Source of the DNA: Symsagittifera roscoffensis
Taxonomy: Eukaryota > Xenacoelomorpha > Acoela > Convolutidae
Assembly (NCBI RefSeq): GCF_963678635.1
Contig: NC_087064.1
Location: 45,679,346-45,743,345 of the forward strand
DNA: 64,000 bases
Direction: 5' to 3'
Part shown: in pieces, positions 12,553 through 23,465 of the stretch
Layout: every line of letters begins with the position of its first letter
Position numbering within the stretch: position 1 is the stretch's first letter
Translations under genes and position numbers: made by a program
Notes under the pieces: generated by a model
Databases searched by the model: none
The model's input: the letters and a program-made list of their open reading frames with translations, nothing else
What the model was told of the DNA's origin: nothing

Positions 12553-13464
12553 TCTGCTGGTCTATGTATGCGCTAAAACCCGAGCTCTGCTTGTGGTCCA
12601 ATACTGTCCAAGTCAAATATTCTTCCTCGTCGGCTTGAAAGAAGATTTCCTTACAACGCAGCAAAATTTCGGCCAAGTCACCGTCATCCATAAAAATGTG
12701 CAGATTTTGTTGCCAACGGATTTCAGTTTTCATTTTTTTCAAGTCTTTTACCTTCATTTTGAGATTCTTTATTAGAAACAACTTCATGAGCAGATTCGTT
12801 TTATGGTAAAAATCATCGGCAAAATCAGTAGTTTGCCCAATAATGATCTTGTCATCATTGCTTCCAAGCTTATCAGGGTTCAATTTGATATCAACCACTA
12901 CAGTATCTGGGCAATCTTCTTTGATGTTATATGAAGTTTCGAGTGCTTCCAGAAAAAACTTTTGGGCCCCTTTTTTACTAATACCTTCCCGAGTTGCCAT
13001 TTTCGTCTTATGCCCATTTCCTGTAAACAGTTCGTAGTAGCTCCACGCAAAGCTTCCGCGGCAGAGTAGAAGAAATTTACCGTCGCATTTTGACGCCACA
13101 TCGAGGGCTTTGAAAACTGTAAGGATTGTTTTACCAGAACCTGCTGGTCCCTGAATTATCTTCAACCCTGTTGAAGATAAATCAAACACCTTCTGCTGCT
13201 TTGGAGTCAAGAAAAGAACTTTGATAAACTTTGAACCTTTGAAAACAGTGTTTTTCTTCGTGGGCAAAACTTCTGTAAAAGGATTCTCTTTCCGTGAAAA
13301 AAGCTCCTGTTGTATTTCGCGGTCCAATTTCGCGACTGCTTGCGCTGAACTGAAAGTTGCCTCGAGGCCTTGAGGGCAGGTTTGTTTCTTTTGAGATGGA
13401 ATCGATTGAAGTTGCGAAATCGCAGCCACACATCCCACCAAAGACGGAACGAGCATATCGAAAG
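12553..13464 (-). CDS. NERD-helicase gene, exon 2 (Walker A/B ATPase core)
   Basis: This exon holds the first RecA-like domain of a superfamily-1 helicase. In the four-exon model a Q-motif-like T-P-K-Q-Q sits at about residues 362-366, Walker A G-P-A-G-S-G-K-T at 381-388, a Walker B-like I-F-M-D-D-G-D ending near 538, and a motif III-like W-T-V-L-D-H-K-Q near 561-568. The acceptor tttttctcttag ends at 13465, and the exon starts with the two bases completing the split alanine codon from exon 1, so phase agrees. Walker B reads D-D rather than the usual D-E, which is an oddity but occurs in some P-loop families. The closest general architecture is a NERD plus UvrD/DUF2075-like helicase. Substrate and role are unknown. 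Confidence 0.8.
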
Positions 13465-15168
13465 CTAAGAGAAAAAAATTGGTGTAACTTTCGCAGCTCA
13501 AAACATGCAAGAAAACTTTCTGGTTTCAAAAAAATCAAGTTTTTCACAAACTGAATAAAAAAAAGACATCATCGATCAATTATTTCCTTTTGAATGTTTC
13601 CATTGTTTTGTTCCGTGTATGAAGTTGGAATGCACTTTGTATAGATTTTTTAGAAAAATATTAACTCGCATTTTTTAAGCTAATTGATGAAGGGTGAACA
13701 ATCATTTTAAGCACATGCAAATAGACTAGCATTAATTGTTTGATACACAGAGCGATACAATAAAACACTTGCGATACAATAAAAAAGTTACAAGATATTG
13801 AAAAGAAAAAAGAAGGAAGTCTTTTCTTTCAAAATATTGAGCTGAAAAAGTAATTTGAAAAAGCCCAAGAAACTCTCTACAAAAATTTCATATCTTCATC
13901 TCGGACAATGTTCATAAGCATTCTGAAAAAATCCAAAAAAAATAATGAAAATAAATATTGGTTATTTTACAAAGCACTGCAATTTTCAATTAAAAAAGAA
14001 ATATTAGAATCAAACATTAAAAACCCAGCGTTGGAAAAGAACCGCTTGAAAAGCTTACCAGATAATATAATTAGCATTTGAAAAAACAAACGGAAAATCA
14101 GCCGACAGAAATTACGACGAAAACAACAAAATCTAAAATAATCAACATTTTTTCAAAAATTATATTTGAAAAAATTATTCACTACCCCACATGAACTAAA
14201 ATGTTCATGTAGGGTAGCAATCAAAGTTACTACCCCACATAACCAATGGGTAGTAATTAAAATGTTCATGTGAGGCAGTAACATGTTTCACTCGAACTTT
14301 CGGGAAATTGAGCATGTCAGCCTTTGAGCATGTCAGAACTGAGCATGTCGGCAGAATTTGTAAGAAAGTTGTTTACCGAACTTAGCCTAGACTCCAAATC
14401 ACTTGCTCCCGTAAGCAAAAATATTTGAGCTGAGCTACTAAAACTGATTTAACTAACAAAATGTAGAAAAAGCATTTATTTTACCATTTTTCATTTCACT
14501 GATATTTGCCCCGTTCTTCGAAATTTTAAAAAGCATACCACTCTATTTTTGCTTTTGGAAGACAAAAAATGATGTAACTAATTCAAAATAGCATTAACCG
14601 AACCATTTATGAAAAAAAAATCATACAAAATCAGATTTGGTAAACTTACAACCTACAGAAAGACTTTGAATTATATATGAAACTGCTTTAGAAATATCGA
14701 TGCTTTGAAGAAATTCCCTGCTTTTGGCAGTAAACCGACAAAAAAATAGACAAACGAGAATCCGACGAATCGAGTTTTCCAAAAACTTCGCAGATCGAAA
14801 AAAGGTCCGGTCGCGTTTCAAACCTAGACCATATAATCAGAAGAAGTGTGCTCAACCTTTAGAACAAGTGAGAAGGTTCTGAATATTATTGAGGTTCGAT
14901 GATAGATCAAGGTCAATTTCTTACAGATCTTAAGTAAACTGATCTTAGGCCGATGATGGAACTCAAGAACTTACTCTCCCCCAAGTGGGAAGGGACCTGA
15001 AATGTGCCGATGTTCCAAGGTATGAATAGATAAGTAGATACATTGTGGGAAAGAAAACAAGGTCAGACCGGGACTCGAAATTGATACCTGTCGCTTTGCT
15101 CACTTGAAAAAATCTAGCTCCTGATTACAAGTCACTTGCACTTGCAAGTGAAAAGAATGTGTACACAC
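13465..15168 (-). other. Intron 1 of the NERD-helicase gene
   Basis: This 1,704 bp intron is bounded by GTGTGT at 15168 and tctcttag ending at 13465. It is AT-rich and has no coding segment I can support. It contains the hairpin at 14182-14217, a second 'actaccccacat' motif near 14232, and a triple 'gagcatgtc' repeat near 14309-14350. Confidence 0.7.
14182..14217. repeat. Short hairpin in intron 1
   Basis: CTACCCCACATGAAC and GTTCATGTAGGGTAG form a 15 bp stem with one mismatch around a six-base loop. A further 'ctaccccacat' and 'gttcatgtgaggcagta' pair follows within 60 bp, so the motif is itself duplicated. Confidence 0.75.
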
Positions 15169-15994
15169 CTGATTTCACGTTAGCAGCAGATGGGTAATCG
15201 GTTCGCACTTTCTCAAAAAACTTTCTCATATCGGCCAGATTCTCTTTATCGAGTATGTTGTAATCCTGTCGCAGATTTCCAAAATTATCATTTTGTTCAC
15301 TAGTAATTGTATCATCCGGCAGTACAACAACTTGCTTAACCTCTAATTCCAGTTCGTGTAATGATGTAAACCATTTCGCCAGCCATGTAATAAACAATTT
15401 ATCTTTCTTCAATTGTTTCACAGCACTGCCTATTTTGTTCAGATTTGCTGAACCTTCCACTCCAAAATCTCTGCTTTTAACTTCCCACAAAATCAATCCG
15501 TTTTGAGGATCCAAAGTCACCAAGTCAATTTCAAGATTACAAGGCAGGTTAAGCTTCTCATCAAAATCGCACGAAACCTTCAGGTCATCCCAGACATCGG
15601 CAGTGAGCTCGTTACGGATAACAAACTGCATCAGTTTCCATCTTTGCTGATCCATTTTTAACCCATGAAATATAAACATGGCCAAATCGTTTTCCGTTGC
15701 ATATTTTTGAATCAGTTTAACAACATTGTACTCATCGATTTGTGATTTCTGACCCGTTCTAAAGTTAAAGTACTGTTTCTTTCCCGTGCTTTTCCTTCTT
15801 GCACCCCCAGATGCGGCCTCAGGAGGTTCTAGAGGCATGTGTTCCGGCAAAGGGGGGACTAAATTCACGCCACTATCTTTCCATCTAGGGAAATAAGTGT
15901 TCATGTACCAATCGCACATGGAGCTGAAATCGAGAACACTGTAACCTCCTGGCACAAAGTACTTCACATTCTTTTTTGCATCGGAAGAAGCCAT
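15169..15994 (-). CDS. NERD-helicase gene, exon 1 (PD-(D/E)XK nuclease-like domain)
   Basis: This is the N-terminal exon of the nuclease-helicase. Residues 153-173 read L-E-I-D-L-V followed 14 residues later by W-E-V-K-S: the E-x-D then E-x-K pattern of the NERD branch of PD-(D/E)XK nucleases (E155, D157, E171, K173). An upstream helical region (residues about 85-140) fits the N-terminal part of such domains. The start is placed at the Met of M-A-S-S-D-A-K-K. The frame stays open for 37 more codons upstream (to 16105) with a hydrophobic composition, so a longer product with an N-terminal membrane segment cannot be excluded. The exon ends CAG|GTGTGT in phase 1, matching exon 2. The full four-exon model gives 796 residues. 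Four minus-strand exons in phase, together with helicase motifs downstream, make a real fused gene likely. Confidence 0.78.
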
Positions 15995-16859
15995 CTGTAC
16001 TAATGGTAAGACAATAACGCGTAAGGTAAAATATCTGAATAACACAAATACTGCTTGTGCAAATAAGCGAAATAAAAAAACAAGTCGAGTAAAAGCTATT
16101 TGCAAATTGCTTTTATCTATGAATTTGAAACTAACTTCTACTGAAAATCAAGCCGTTGTGCAGGCGCTAGATCATAAAATATCCAAATTTTCTTTTGCTA
16201 TGACGTCTAACAGTTAACTTCACAAACATTGGGTTTCTGATTAGATCAGTTCGTAAAGAGTAGTTCGTAATTTCAACGATGTAAGTGTAATGTTCTAAAT
16301 CTTGATCCAAACCTTAATTTCACAAACCTTGGACGCGTTCGTAATCCGGTACATAAATAATGTACATATTTAATTGAGCTTTTGATAGTAAGTACACAAG
16401 TCAGGCAGTGGTCACAATATTTCACAAGCAACAGTCTGTTGAAATATTTCCAAAGATAGAACACAATTAACCACCCTCATTTCAGCATTTGAACTTCGGA
16501 AATTCGATAATAGGCACAAACTTTGTATACGCTAAACTGTTGAATTTTTCGTTATTGAGTCGATGTCGCTTTCTGATTTGCATTTTTGTGCATCGAAAGA
16601 TGACATGTAAGCTATTGGTATGAAAATAACACGTATAATAAAAATATGAAGACAAAAATACATATGGTAAGTTTTAGCTCAAAGCTAAATAGCCATGTTT
16701 TAAATTATTGAAACGGCACGAAATGCTATTGTGATTTTCCTTTTAGTAACAATTACCTAAAAATAGCAAAACTATAACTTTGAAAACCAAATGCTACAGA
16801 AGAATAATTCAGTTGAAAATAATTGTTTTCTTCAGAATCAGACAAATTGAAAATTGAAT
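15995..16859. other. 5' flank of the NERD-helicase gene
   Basis: Apart from the hydrophobic upstream extension of the exon 1 frame (15995-16105), I see no exon, TATA motif in a convincing position or repeat unit here. Confidence 0.4.
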
Positions 16860-17400
16860 AGGGATAGACGGTTACTGTGCAAGTAGCAAAAACTGTTCCT
16901 AAAAGAACTCATAAAAGAAAATGAAAAAATGTTTCTTTTGCTTATGAGTATGTAGAAAACAGGTTAGGTTAATTAGGCATGATCGACAGCATTTGTCTTA
17001 AAATGAATAAAAAACAAATGAAAAAAAAATAATTTTAGTTTTTTGCACAATAATTTTAATTTTTTATTATCATAGCCTGAATTGACAAATAGGCGCTAAA
17101 AGAAACTTCTAAAATTAGTTTTATTTATACTAAAATCAAGTTTTTTATCCTTAAGGTCTAAAAAACAAATTTTCATAAATTAACGATTTTCATGTTACTC
17201 GCTCGATTTCAGACTAAAACAGTTTTGATTTTTTTCGACACTGAAATTGTTTTCATGCCTTAATGTCGTTCGAATCACGACTGAAAACGCTTCAATAGGA
17301 TACATCAGTCGAACTATTTTGATATTTAATCTGAGCAAGAGTATTGCAATCGGGTACCAGACTTTTTCCCGTAATAACTTGGTTCACAGAATGGTCGTTT
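16860..17400 (-). repeat. Dispersed relic of the helicase 3' region and array unit
   Basis: The segment begins with 'acggttactgtgcaagt', matching the acceptor and first bases of proposed exon 4 (about 834-850). It continues through degenerate 'agttttttgcac' and 'cattcgaatcacgact' blocks in the same order as 850-1250. It is a decayed duplicate placed upstream of the gene. Confidence 0.6.
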
Positions 17401-20229
17401 ATTCGGAATCGTAGATATCACTTCCAACATGCTCTAATTCTCGAAATTCAAAAACCTGCCATAACTTACGTAGTAATTAGCTTAAAGACTATTTCAAGTT
17501 GTAATTAACTTTTCAAAAAGGTTCGTGGTTTTCGTCCTGGCTTAAACAGTTTTTTACTGTAACTTTAAGTCCAGTAAATGTAACTTTACCAAGTCTGATT
17601 TAGCTTAATTTTTTTTTCATTTATTTTGGTTTTTTAAATATTTAAACAGTTGTTATTTCGGCTGAGTCATTTTATGTTGCGTAATTTCCAGGGAAAACAT
17701 ATATGTATAGGATTATGTGCTTCAGTATGGATGGGTCGTAACAACTTCAAGAAGTTCATGCAATTTTTTATGACAAGTTTTATTTCTGGCTCAACAAGTT
17801 TCGACCCAAAACTTGACGCCTTTGTTCCCGCTCATGATTTTTAAGGCTGTTTATGAATTTCATCCGATACAAGCAAGATATTTTTGTAGTTGTAGTTTTT
17901 CTAACTTTTTTGAGTAATTTTTATCAACATTATTTTTCTTTTTTACTTGTGTCTTTTTCCACTGACTATATTGTAGCGCAGTGGGTAACTTTATTCGAAG
18001 TTTTTCAGGCTAGTTCAAATCTGGCTGTTGTCGTCTGCCACAGCTTTTCATCAAAATGAGTTTCAGTTTAAAACAAACATTTGAAATTTTCGGGTATTTT
18101 TTGGCGTTTTCTCAATTTTTTATTCGATTCGGTGGCTTTGTGTATCGCAAGTGGTGCGAAGCTCTGCTTCGCCTCTGTTTTACTTGTGGTACCTGTTTTT
18201 GTGTGGAAAATAAAAACTTAAGCGCACCCGAATACAAACTTCCTCCCCATTTTCAATGGTCGGAACAATAAAACACCTGCGGTCAAAGAAGACAATAGTA
18301 TCAAACACGACATAGCTTAAAAGGAGGAGTACCACAAAAGGTGGCTCAAAGGTTACCACAAAACTCAACCAACACAAAGTCAAAGCTGCACTTCAAAAAC
18401 ACGAAAAAGCTAGAAGGAACTCTAAATAAGTCAAAATAAAAAATTATATGCATAAAATACAGATATTAACATTGAGAGAAGCTCTACAAATAATTGAACC
18501 TCCAAGACTACAAGATTCAATCGTACCTACCTCGTAAAATTCACTTACCTCAACCACCTGGTTTCGGCGTTTTGTTTTCTACTACTACTAAGCATACTAT
18601 TAGATATCAGGCTGCAATTTGCTTTCATAAAACGTTTTCAAAGAACGGATATAGCATAAAACCGCTTTCAGAAAAACGTTACAGCACAAATTTTGCATTT
18701 AATTTTGTGCTACAAGCGTTGGCAAAAAAGTGGATTAATTGTGTAAAAAACGCCCCATTGTTTGAGAAATCAAACCATGAAAATTATGAAACCGGATTAT
18801 CCACAATTATACTAATTAATTTGAAAGTTATTTCTTTCAACAAGACTCTTATAAAAATCTACCAAAAAGTCTGGAAACATCGCCTGAAAACATCGCCGCG
18901 AGAAAGTGGAAAAAATTTAAAAAACGAACATAAGGAAACCTAAACAATGACATAGATGTTGGAACTTTTTTTCAACTTTGGAATTTAACAAATAAAAAAC
19001 ATTTTTAATACAATCAACGCCATTTTGTGGTGAATGAATACGAAAATCGACGTTCGAAATTGAAATTCAAAAACAATTTATGCACCAATTGCATTTTGTA
19101 AGTAGACAGCGCAAAAGGAATGCCGCACAGCATTACATAAAAGACTTCCTTTTCAAAACAAATAAGACCAAAAAGTCATAAAAGTCATATAAGACATAAA
19201 AGTCTTCATTTCGTTCACTGCCGCAAAAAAAACAAGTAGTTAGTTGATAATCGTGTTTTAACATGTCAATGATTTCAAGGAGATTAAGGGAAATTCAACT
19301 TCAATTTCGGAGATTTAAAAAATATATACCACCTTAAAGCTCTTTCAAATTGCGCAATATTTCATGATGGATTTTTTTTTTGATAAAATTAACCTAATTA
19401 AAGAAAACTGGACACTTTGTCTAAAACACACGACCAACAAACAGTTTGCGCATAAAAAACAACAGTAAATTCAAGATCGCGTTTTGTTAAACAAGTGCTC
19501 CAAACAAGAACAAAAAATACCCAACAAAAAATAAAAAAGTAGAAATGAAAAACTTCAATCACAACTTGGTCTGTAGAACTCCGTTTTCGAATTAAAAAGA
19601 AAACTTGAAAACTCAGAAGAAAAATTTCCTTATAGTTTTAAATACAGAGGCGATGCTGCACTTCTCTAACACTAGCGGAAAACGAAAGCTCTATGACAGA
19701 ATAAAAAACAGCTCTATAAAGTGCAATAAGAAAAAGTAAAAATAAGCCTCGAATTAGTAAAACTAATCCTACGACGTAGAGATTTGGAGTCTCAGATTAT
19801 TGATCTGCTCCACGGGCCGTTGCAAGCTTGCTTACTAGCCACCAATGATGCAGCTATAAATGCTAATAAAATACCAATGCTATGCGGCAAATAAGCCACT
19901 AAATTTAACACAGGCGATGTTGCGCTTCGCAAAGACTAGCGATAAAGCGGCAAAGATATCGGAACTTTAAAATGCACAAAAACTCAAATTTGCATATAAT
20001 AATTTGGAATGCTATAAAATAAAGGCAACCACACTAACTTTGCATGTGACAAAATAGAATGTGTTAAACGAAATTGCGTATAAATGATGTGTTTTAAAAA
20101 TCTCGAAGTTTCTCGAGTTGAAAATTTTCTGAAATCGTATTTAAACCATTATACTGTTGTATGAAACAAATAGTTTTTTTTTCAGTTTGATTGATAAATT
20201 AAAACATAGCAAACCAAAGATTGGCAAAG
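17401..20229. other. Gene-poor spacer with small repeat fragments
   Basis: No gene is supported here. A further array relic lies at about 18180-18280. An imperfect palindromic motif (acagaggcgaagc.gagcttcg) or its decayed forms occurs near 18153 (inverted), 19644 and 19910, with a good copy at 31219. A 149-codon plus-strand frame at 18494-18943 has no recognisable domain. A remote relative of the right-hand satellite may lie at about 19270-19430. Confidence 0.45.
18180..18280 (-). repeat. Isolated fragment of the 714 bp repeat family
   Basis: This carries 'cttgtggtacctg', 'gcacccgaatacaaact' and 'tttcaatggtcggaacaa', the conserved blocks of the array units, about 2 kb upstream of the helicase gene. 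The block therefore exists outside the intron. Confidence 0.65.
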
Positions 20230-20680
20230 ACTAATGAACGCAAGTAAACATAAAAGCACTGACTTTCTTAAAAACATCTCAACTTTCGAATTTCAAAGAA
20301 AAAAATAGATGCCCTTTACGCTCTTTGAATTTCTAGAACAATTTATGATTGGCGCTTTTCTGTTAAAATTAACCCAATTTGATAAAACTGGATCAATAGG
20401 TAAACTTTATATTCCGCTGGGAAATCTATAAATTAAATTTCACTTTCAAAACTAAAATTCGATCTTGTTTTTCGAGACTTTTACACTTTTGCTTTTCGGG
20501 AAGATTACCGTTCTTTCAACAAAGGAAATGAAGTGAACTTGAAAAGAATTCAAAACAAAAAAAAATAAAATTTTAGCATGAACAAATTTGATCCCGAAAA
20601 AAATCACCAAGACCTATATAAGCGTATTCACTGCGTTCATGACTCTTTATCATGCACATGGAACGATAAACCTCTTGCGT
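20230..20680 (+). repeat. Isolated monomer of the right-hand satellite
   Basis: This matches the first satellite unit at about 43190-43640 from the shared left end ('agtaaacataaaa...actgactttctt') through 'gaacaatttatgattggcgctttt' and 'atattccgctgggaaatc'. It combines the front half of type A monomers with the back half of type B monomers, and lies about 23 kb from the array. Confidence 0.8.
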
Positions 20681-20775
20681 CATAAAAGCAAAAAAAATAA
20701 ACTTCAAAAATGTTCATTGTAGCTATGTTCAAAAAATCAATTTTCATAAATATAGTTTTCAATCAGTTCATTACT

Positions 20776-21127
20776 TCATCTTGGGTTATTGCCCGCATAG
20801 CCCGACATATGCTGTTGAAAATGCACTGGTTGGCTCTGAACCAATTGTTGATGTTGAGAAGAAGGCCTTTGCACAACTGTAGTGACAATCTGGTGTGGGG
20901 ACTGATTTAGACTCAAGTTTGTATTACTGTTTATAAACTGATGACGTGTCTGTGGAGTAACATTGACAGTCTGATTAGTCATGGGTTTGTGGGGCGACTG
21001 GAAATTCATTGGGCGGTATGATTTTGCGTACTCTGAGTTGGTAGATTGAGATTGTTGTCTGAATTGCTGTTGTCGGCTGTATGGTTTGGTTAGCTCACCA
21101 CGACCTGCCGAGAGACTTGTGGATGGT
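20776..21127 (-). CDS. TAF9: TAF9 exon 2 (Q-rich C-terminal tail)
   Basis: This is the terminal exon, 117 codons ending in TGA at 20776-20778. It follows the acceptor ctcttttgttcag. Its first base completes the lysine codon split by the exon 1 donor, so the protein reads N-Y-K-L-K then P-S-T-S-L-S. The residues are rich in Q, S, P and N, typical of the low-complexity region that follows the conserved core of TAF9 in animals. No catalytic function is expected; the tail probably contributes to protein contacts in TFIID or SAGA. The exon would be hard to assign alone. Splice phase, position and the strong GTAAGC donor in exon 1 tie it to TAF9 across a 9 kb intron holding a retroelement. Confidence 0.75.
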
Positions 21128-21377
21128 CTGAACAAAAGAGTCATATTCAGTTCATCAACCTAAATTTATTTAGCCATCAAACTATGTCTCCAATAGATCC
21201 CTCAGAAACAGTTCATGAGTTACACATTAGAATTTTTTTTTACTTAACCGGGGAACCTCTTAATTTTAAAAAAAAACTTTGAAATAAACTAAACAACTCT
21301 TTATATTTAGTTAAGTTGTTTCTTAACTTGAGGCTGAATCAAACTTTTCTTTATCAAATTTCGAAATTTTTCTGAAT

Positions 21378-21787
21378 TGAGTTATGTTCGATGGGTATAA
21401 CTCATAGAGTAATTTCGGATAGGGTACACCGTCTGCTCGTCACGCTATCTTATTTTCGGCCGGATAGATTCGTGCAACTTCTTAGTCTAATACCGATCCT
21501 AATCTTACTCTTATACTATCTAGTCTCAGGTTGTTTAACTAGTCTCTGCTAGGCTCAATAGATCTAGGGTATACTGGTTTATTGCGGCTGCTGAAGTACT
21601 CGGGAGAGTTCAACTAATTTCTAAGTTAAATTCAAATCTCTCTGGTGCTGAAATTACAAGTAATTTCAGCACTTACAAATAAGTGGATTGTTAGTTAGAT
21701 GGATCATGATTGGTTAATATTAAATACTTTACATTGGTAAAATATCTAATTTATCCAATCATAAAATGTAGTTTAGATCAGGTTCCA
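21378..21787 (-). repeat. 3' LTR
   Basis: The 410 bp terminal repeat is bounded by TG and CA in element orientation. By eye it matches 29505-29914 base for base. It contains a 28 bp palindrome at 21645-21672. Confidence 0.93.
21645..21672. repeat. Perfect palindrome inside the LTR
   Basis: GTGCTGAAATTAC is followed after two bases by its exact inverse GTAATTTCAGCAC. The same palindrome is in the other LTR at 29772-29799. In RNA it would form a 13 bp stem with a very tight loop. Confidence 0.9.
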
Positions 21788-21797
21788 CCCATCCGGG
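21788..21797 (-). other. Weak polypurine tract candidate
   Basis: The element-strand bases directly before the 3' LTR read CCCGGATGGG. The final seven (GGATGGG) are mostly purine and are correctly placed to prime plus-strand synthesis, but the tract is short. Confidence 0.4.
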
Positions 21798-23129
21798 TTT
21801 TACAGAGTTTTTTAGAATAGTTTTTCTGCAATTCGAAAGATGGATGATGGACGTTGGTATTTGGCGAACATCTTATTTCTTCTGGGTTTTCTTATTAGAG
21901 AAGTCCCAGATTCAATCATTGTGTCTTCTCAAGACAACGACTGGGTTTTCGCAACAAACTCAAATCTGATTTCAGAATGGTTGGCTATGTCAGGTTTTTC
22001 TGTTTCATTGGTGAGAACTTCTTTGTGTTTGACCTTGTCTGGGAATGGCGTGGAGATTGTGCGTGGAGGGGATGCCTGGTTACTCGGATCTGTACGTATA
22101 CTTGAACATCGAGGTGGTCATTGGTCTAGTTCAATGAAGTCCTTTTCTGCGAAGTCAAGTCGTACTCTAAATCCTTTGAGTTGTGATTGTGGGCGGCATA
22201 TTGATTGTAGTTGGCCATTCTTTCTCGAGTGTAGTAGGGTCGTTTTGTCTTTGGATGTTCGTCCTTGGTGTTGTATTCTGATCTATGTATTGCATAATGT
22301 AATTTACATTTTATAAAACTTTTATTAGTTTAATATTTTTTAATTATGATTTTAGTTAGTTGTTTTCACAAAAGCTTTTTGTTTTAGTTCAGTTATTTTG
22401 AAGAGTTACTCACCCTTGAGTAGCTCTTATTAAAAATAGGAGTGTGGTCACAAAGCGTGGATGTAGCACGGTGGGTTAGGCCGGCTATAGAGCATGCCCA
22501 GGACGTCCTTCCTGGTGGGTTAGGCCAGGAGTGGGAGTATGATTGCATGCGGTTTTTGTGAGAGGTCCTGTTATGTGACAACGTTTTATGTTGGGTTTGT
22601 TGTGGTTTTTCTTATGTTTTGTTGGTTGTGTCCTTTTTTCAAAAATCAAATTGTTTGTGGTATGGGTTTGTCTTTCGACTTTTTTGTGTTTTATTATTTC
22701 TTTCTTAGACTTTATAATAGTCTTCAAAAGAATAAATTATCCAGTTTTAAAGTGGGTTAATCCGGTTTGGGTACCGTTGGTTTCCTTTTCTTAGTCATGC
22801 TGTTATGCTATGTGTTGTGGTGTTTAGTAAGCTGCATTGGTTAGTTTTGTTTAGTATATAATTCCTTTCCAACCGGGTTAAAGTAAAGTTTGAAACATGT
22901 TATCTTGTGTTAGAGTTATCGAGTGTGAAAGCTTGGAACTGAAATTCATTACTTTAAACAATTCTTCGTGGGCGAGCTGTGCGAGTTTGGATAGAATTTT
23001 TATGCGAGTGAATGAAAATATCAAAAGGTTAGTACTGCTTTTGCTTCTTATGAATTTACTACATAGAATTTTAATTTTACTGCTAGTTGTTGGGGGAAAT
23101 TAAGTTACAAATTTTCATCATTATTAGAT
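21798..23129 (-). other. Retroelement 3' internal region without identifiable genes
   Basis: The 1.3 kb between the pol stub and the 3' LTR has no integrase or reverse-transcriptase motif. On the element strand, about 21835-22300 has a fairly open hydrophilic frame broken by stops; it may be an old pol or accessory tail. A repeated 'ggtgggttaggcc' motif lies near 22470-22535. The plus-strand 158-codon frame at 21840-22316 is antisense to this and is not called. Confidence 0.5.
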
Positions 23130-23465
23130 TTACTGCTGGTGGGGGAAAAATTTATAAATTAATTTACTGCATTGGTTAGTTTTGTTTAGTTTTTCAAATT
23201 CGTCTTGTGTTATTTGTGAATGTTGGAAATTAAACATTGTTAAAAATTTCTGTTGATTCTCTGTGTAGTTACTTATGTTGAATGTAGGTTTGAAATATGG
23301 GGTTTTTGTGAAATAATCCGTATTTCTGTTTTCGTTACTTATTATATTATTTATAGATAATTCTTCATTAAGGATTGTGGATTGGCAAATATCTAGTAAT
23401 TGGAGTATATTTTTACACGATATGCTTTTTCGTGTATTGGTAATATTGTAGCGTTGGTTTCGCAA
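23130..23465 (-). pseudogene. Truncated pol start
   Basis: This frame overlaps the end of gag-pro by 73 bp in the -1 frame, the usual relation between gag-pro and pol. Its first 80 or so residues end with a M-F-N-F-Q-H-S-Q-I-T-Q-D-E-F-E-K-L segment, which resembles the linker just before reverse transcriptase in Ty3/gypsy polyproteins. After that the sequence becomes unrelated and stops within 18 codons. No Y-x-D-D box or any later pol motif follows. The join coincides with a 23 bp direct repeat (about 23165-23190 and 22828-22855), suggesting a template switch or recombination deletion. A five-A run in the overlap (cgaaaaagc) is a possible slippage place. Confidence 0.7.

Noticed and set aside
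12843-13554. Alternative frames over helicase exon 2 on both strands
   Set aside because: These are shadows of the frame with the Walker A and B motifs.
18494-18943. 149-codon plus-strand frame
   Set aside because: It is long for this composition, but has no recognised domain, no splice or homology support, and lies among repeat fragments.
21840-22316. 158-codon plus-strand frame inside the retroelement
   Set aside because: It is antisense to the element and opposes a region that reads more plausibly on the element strand. No domain is seen.
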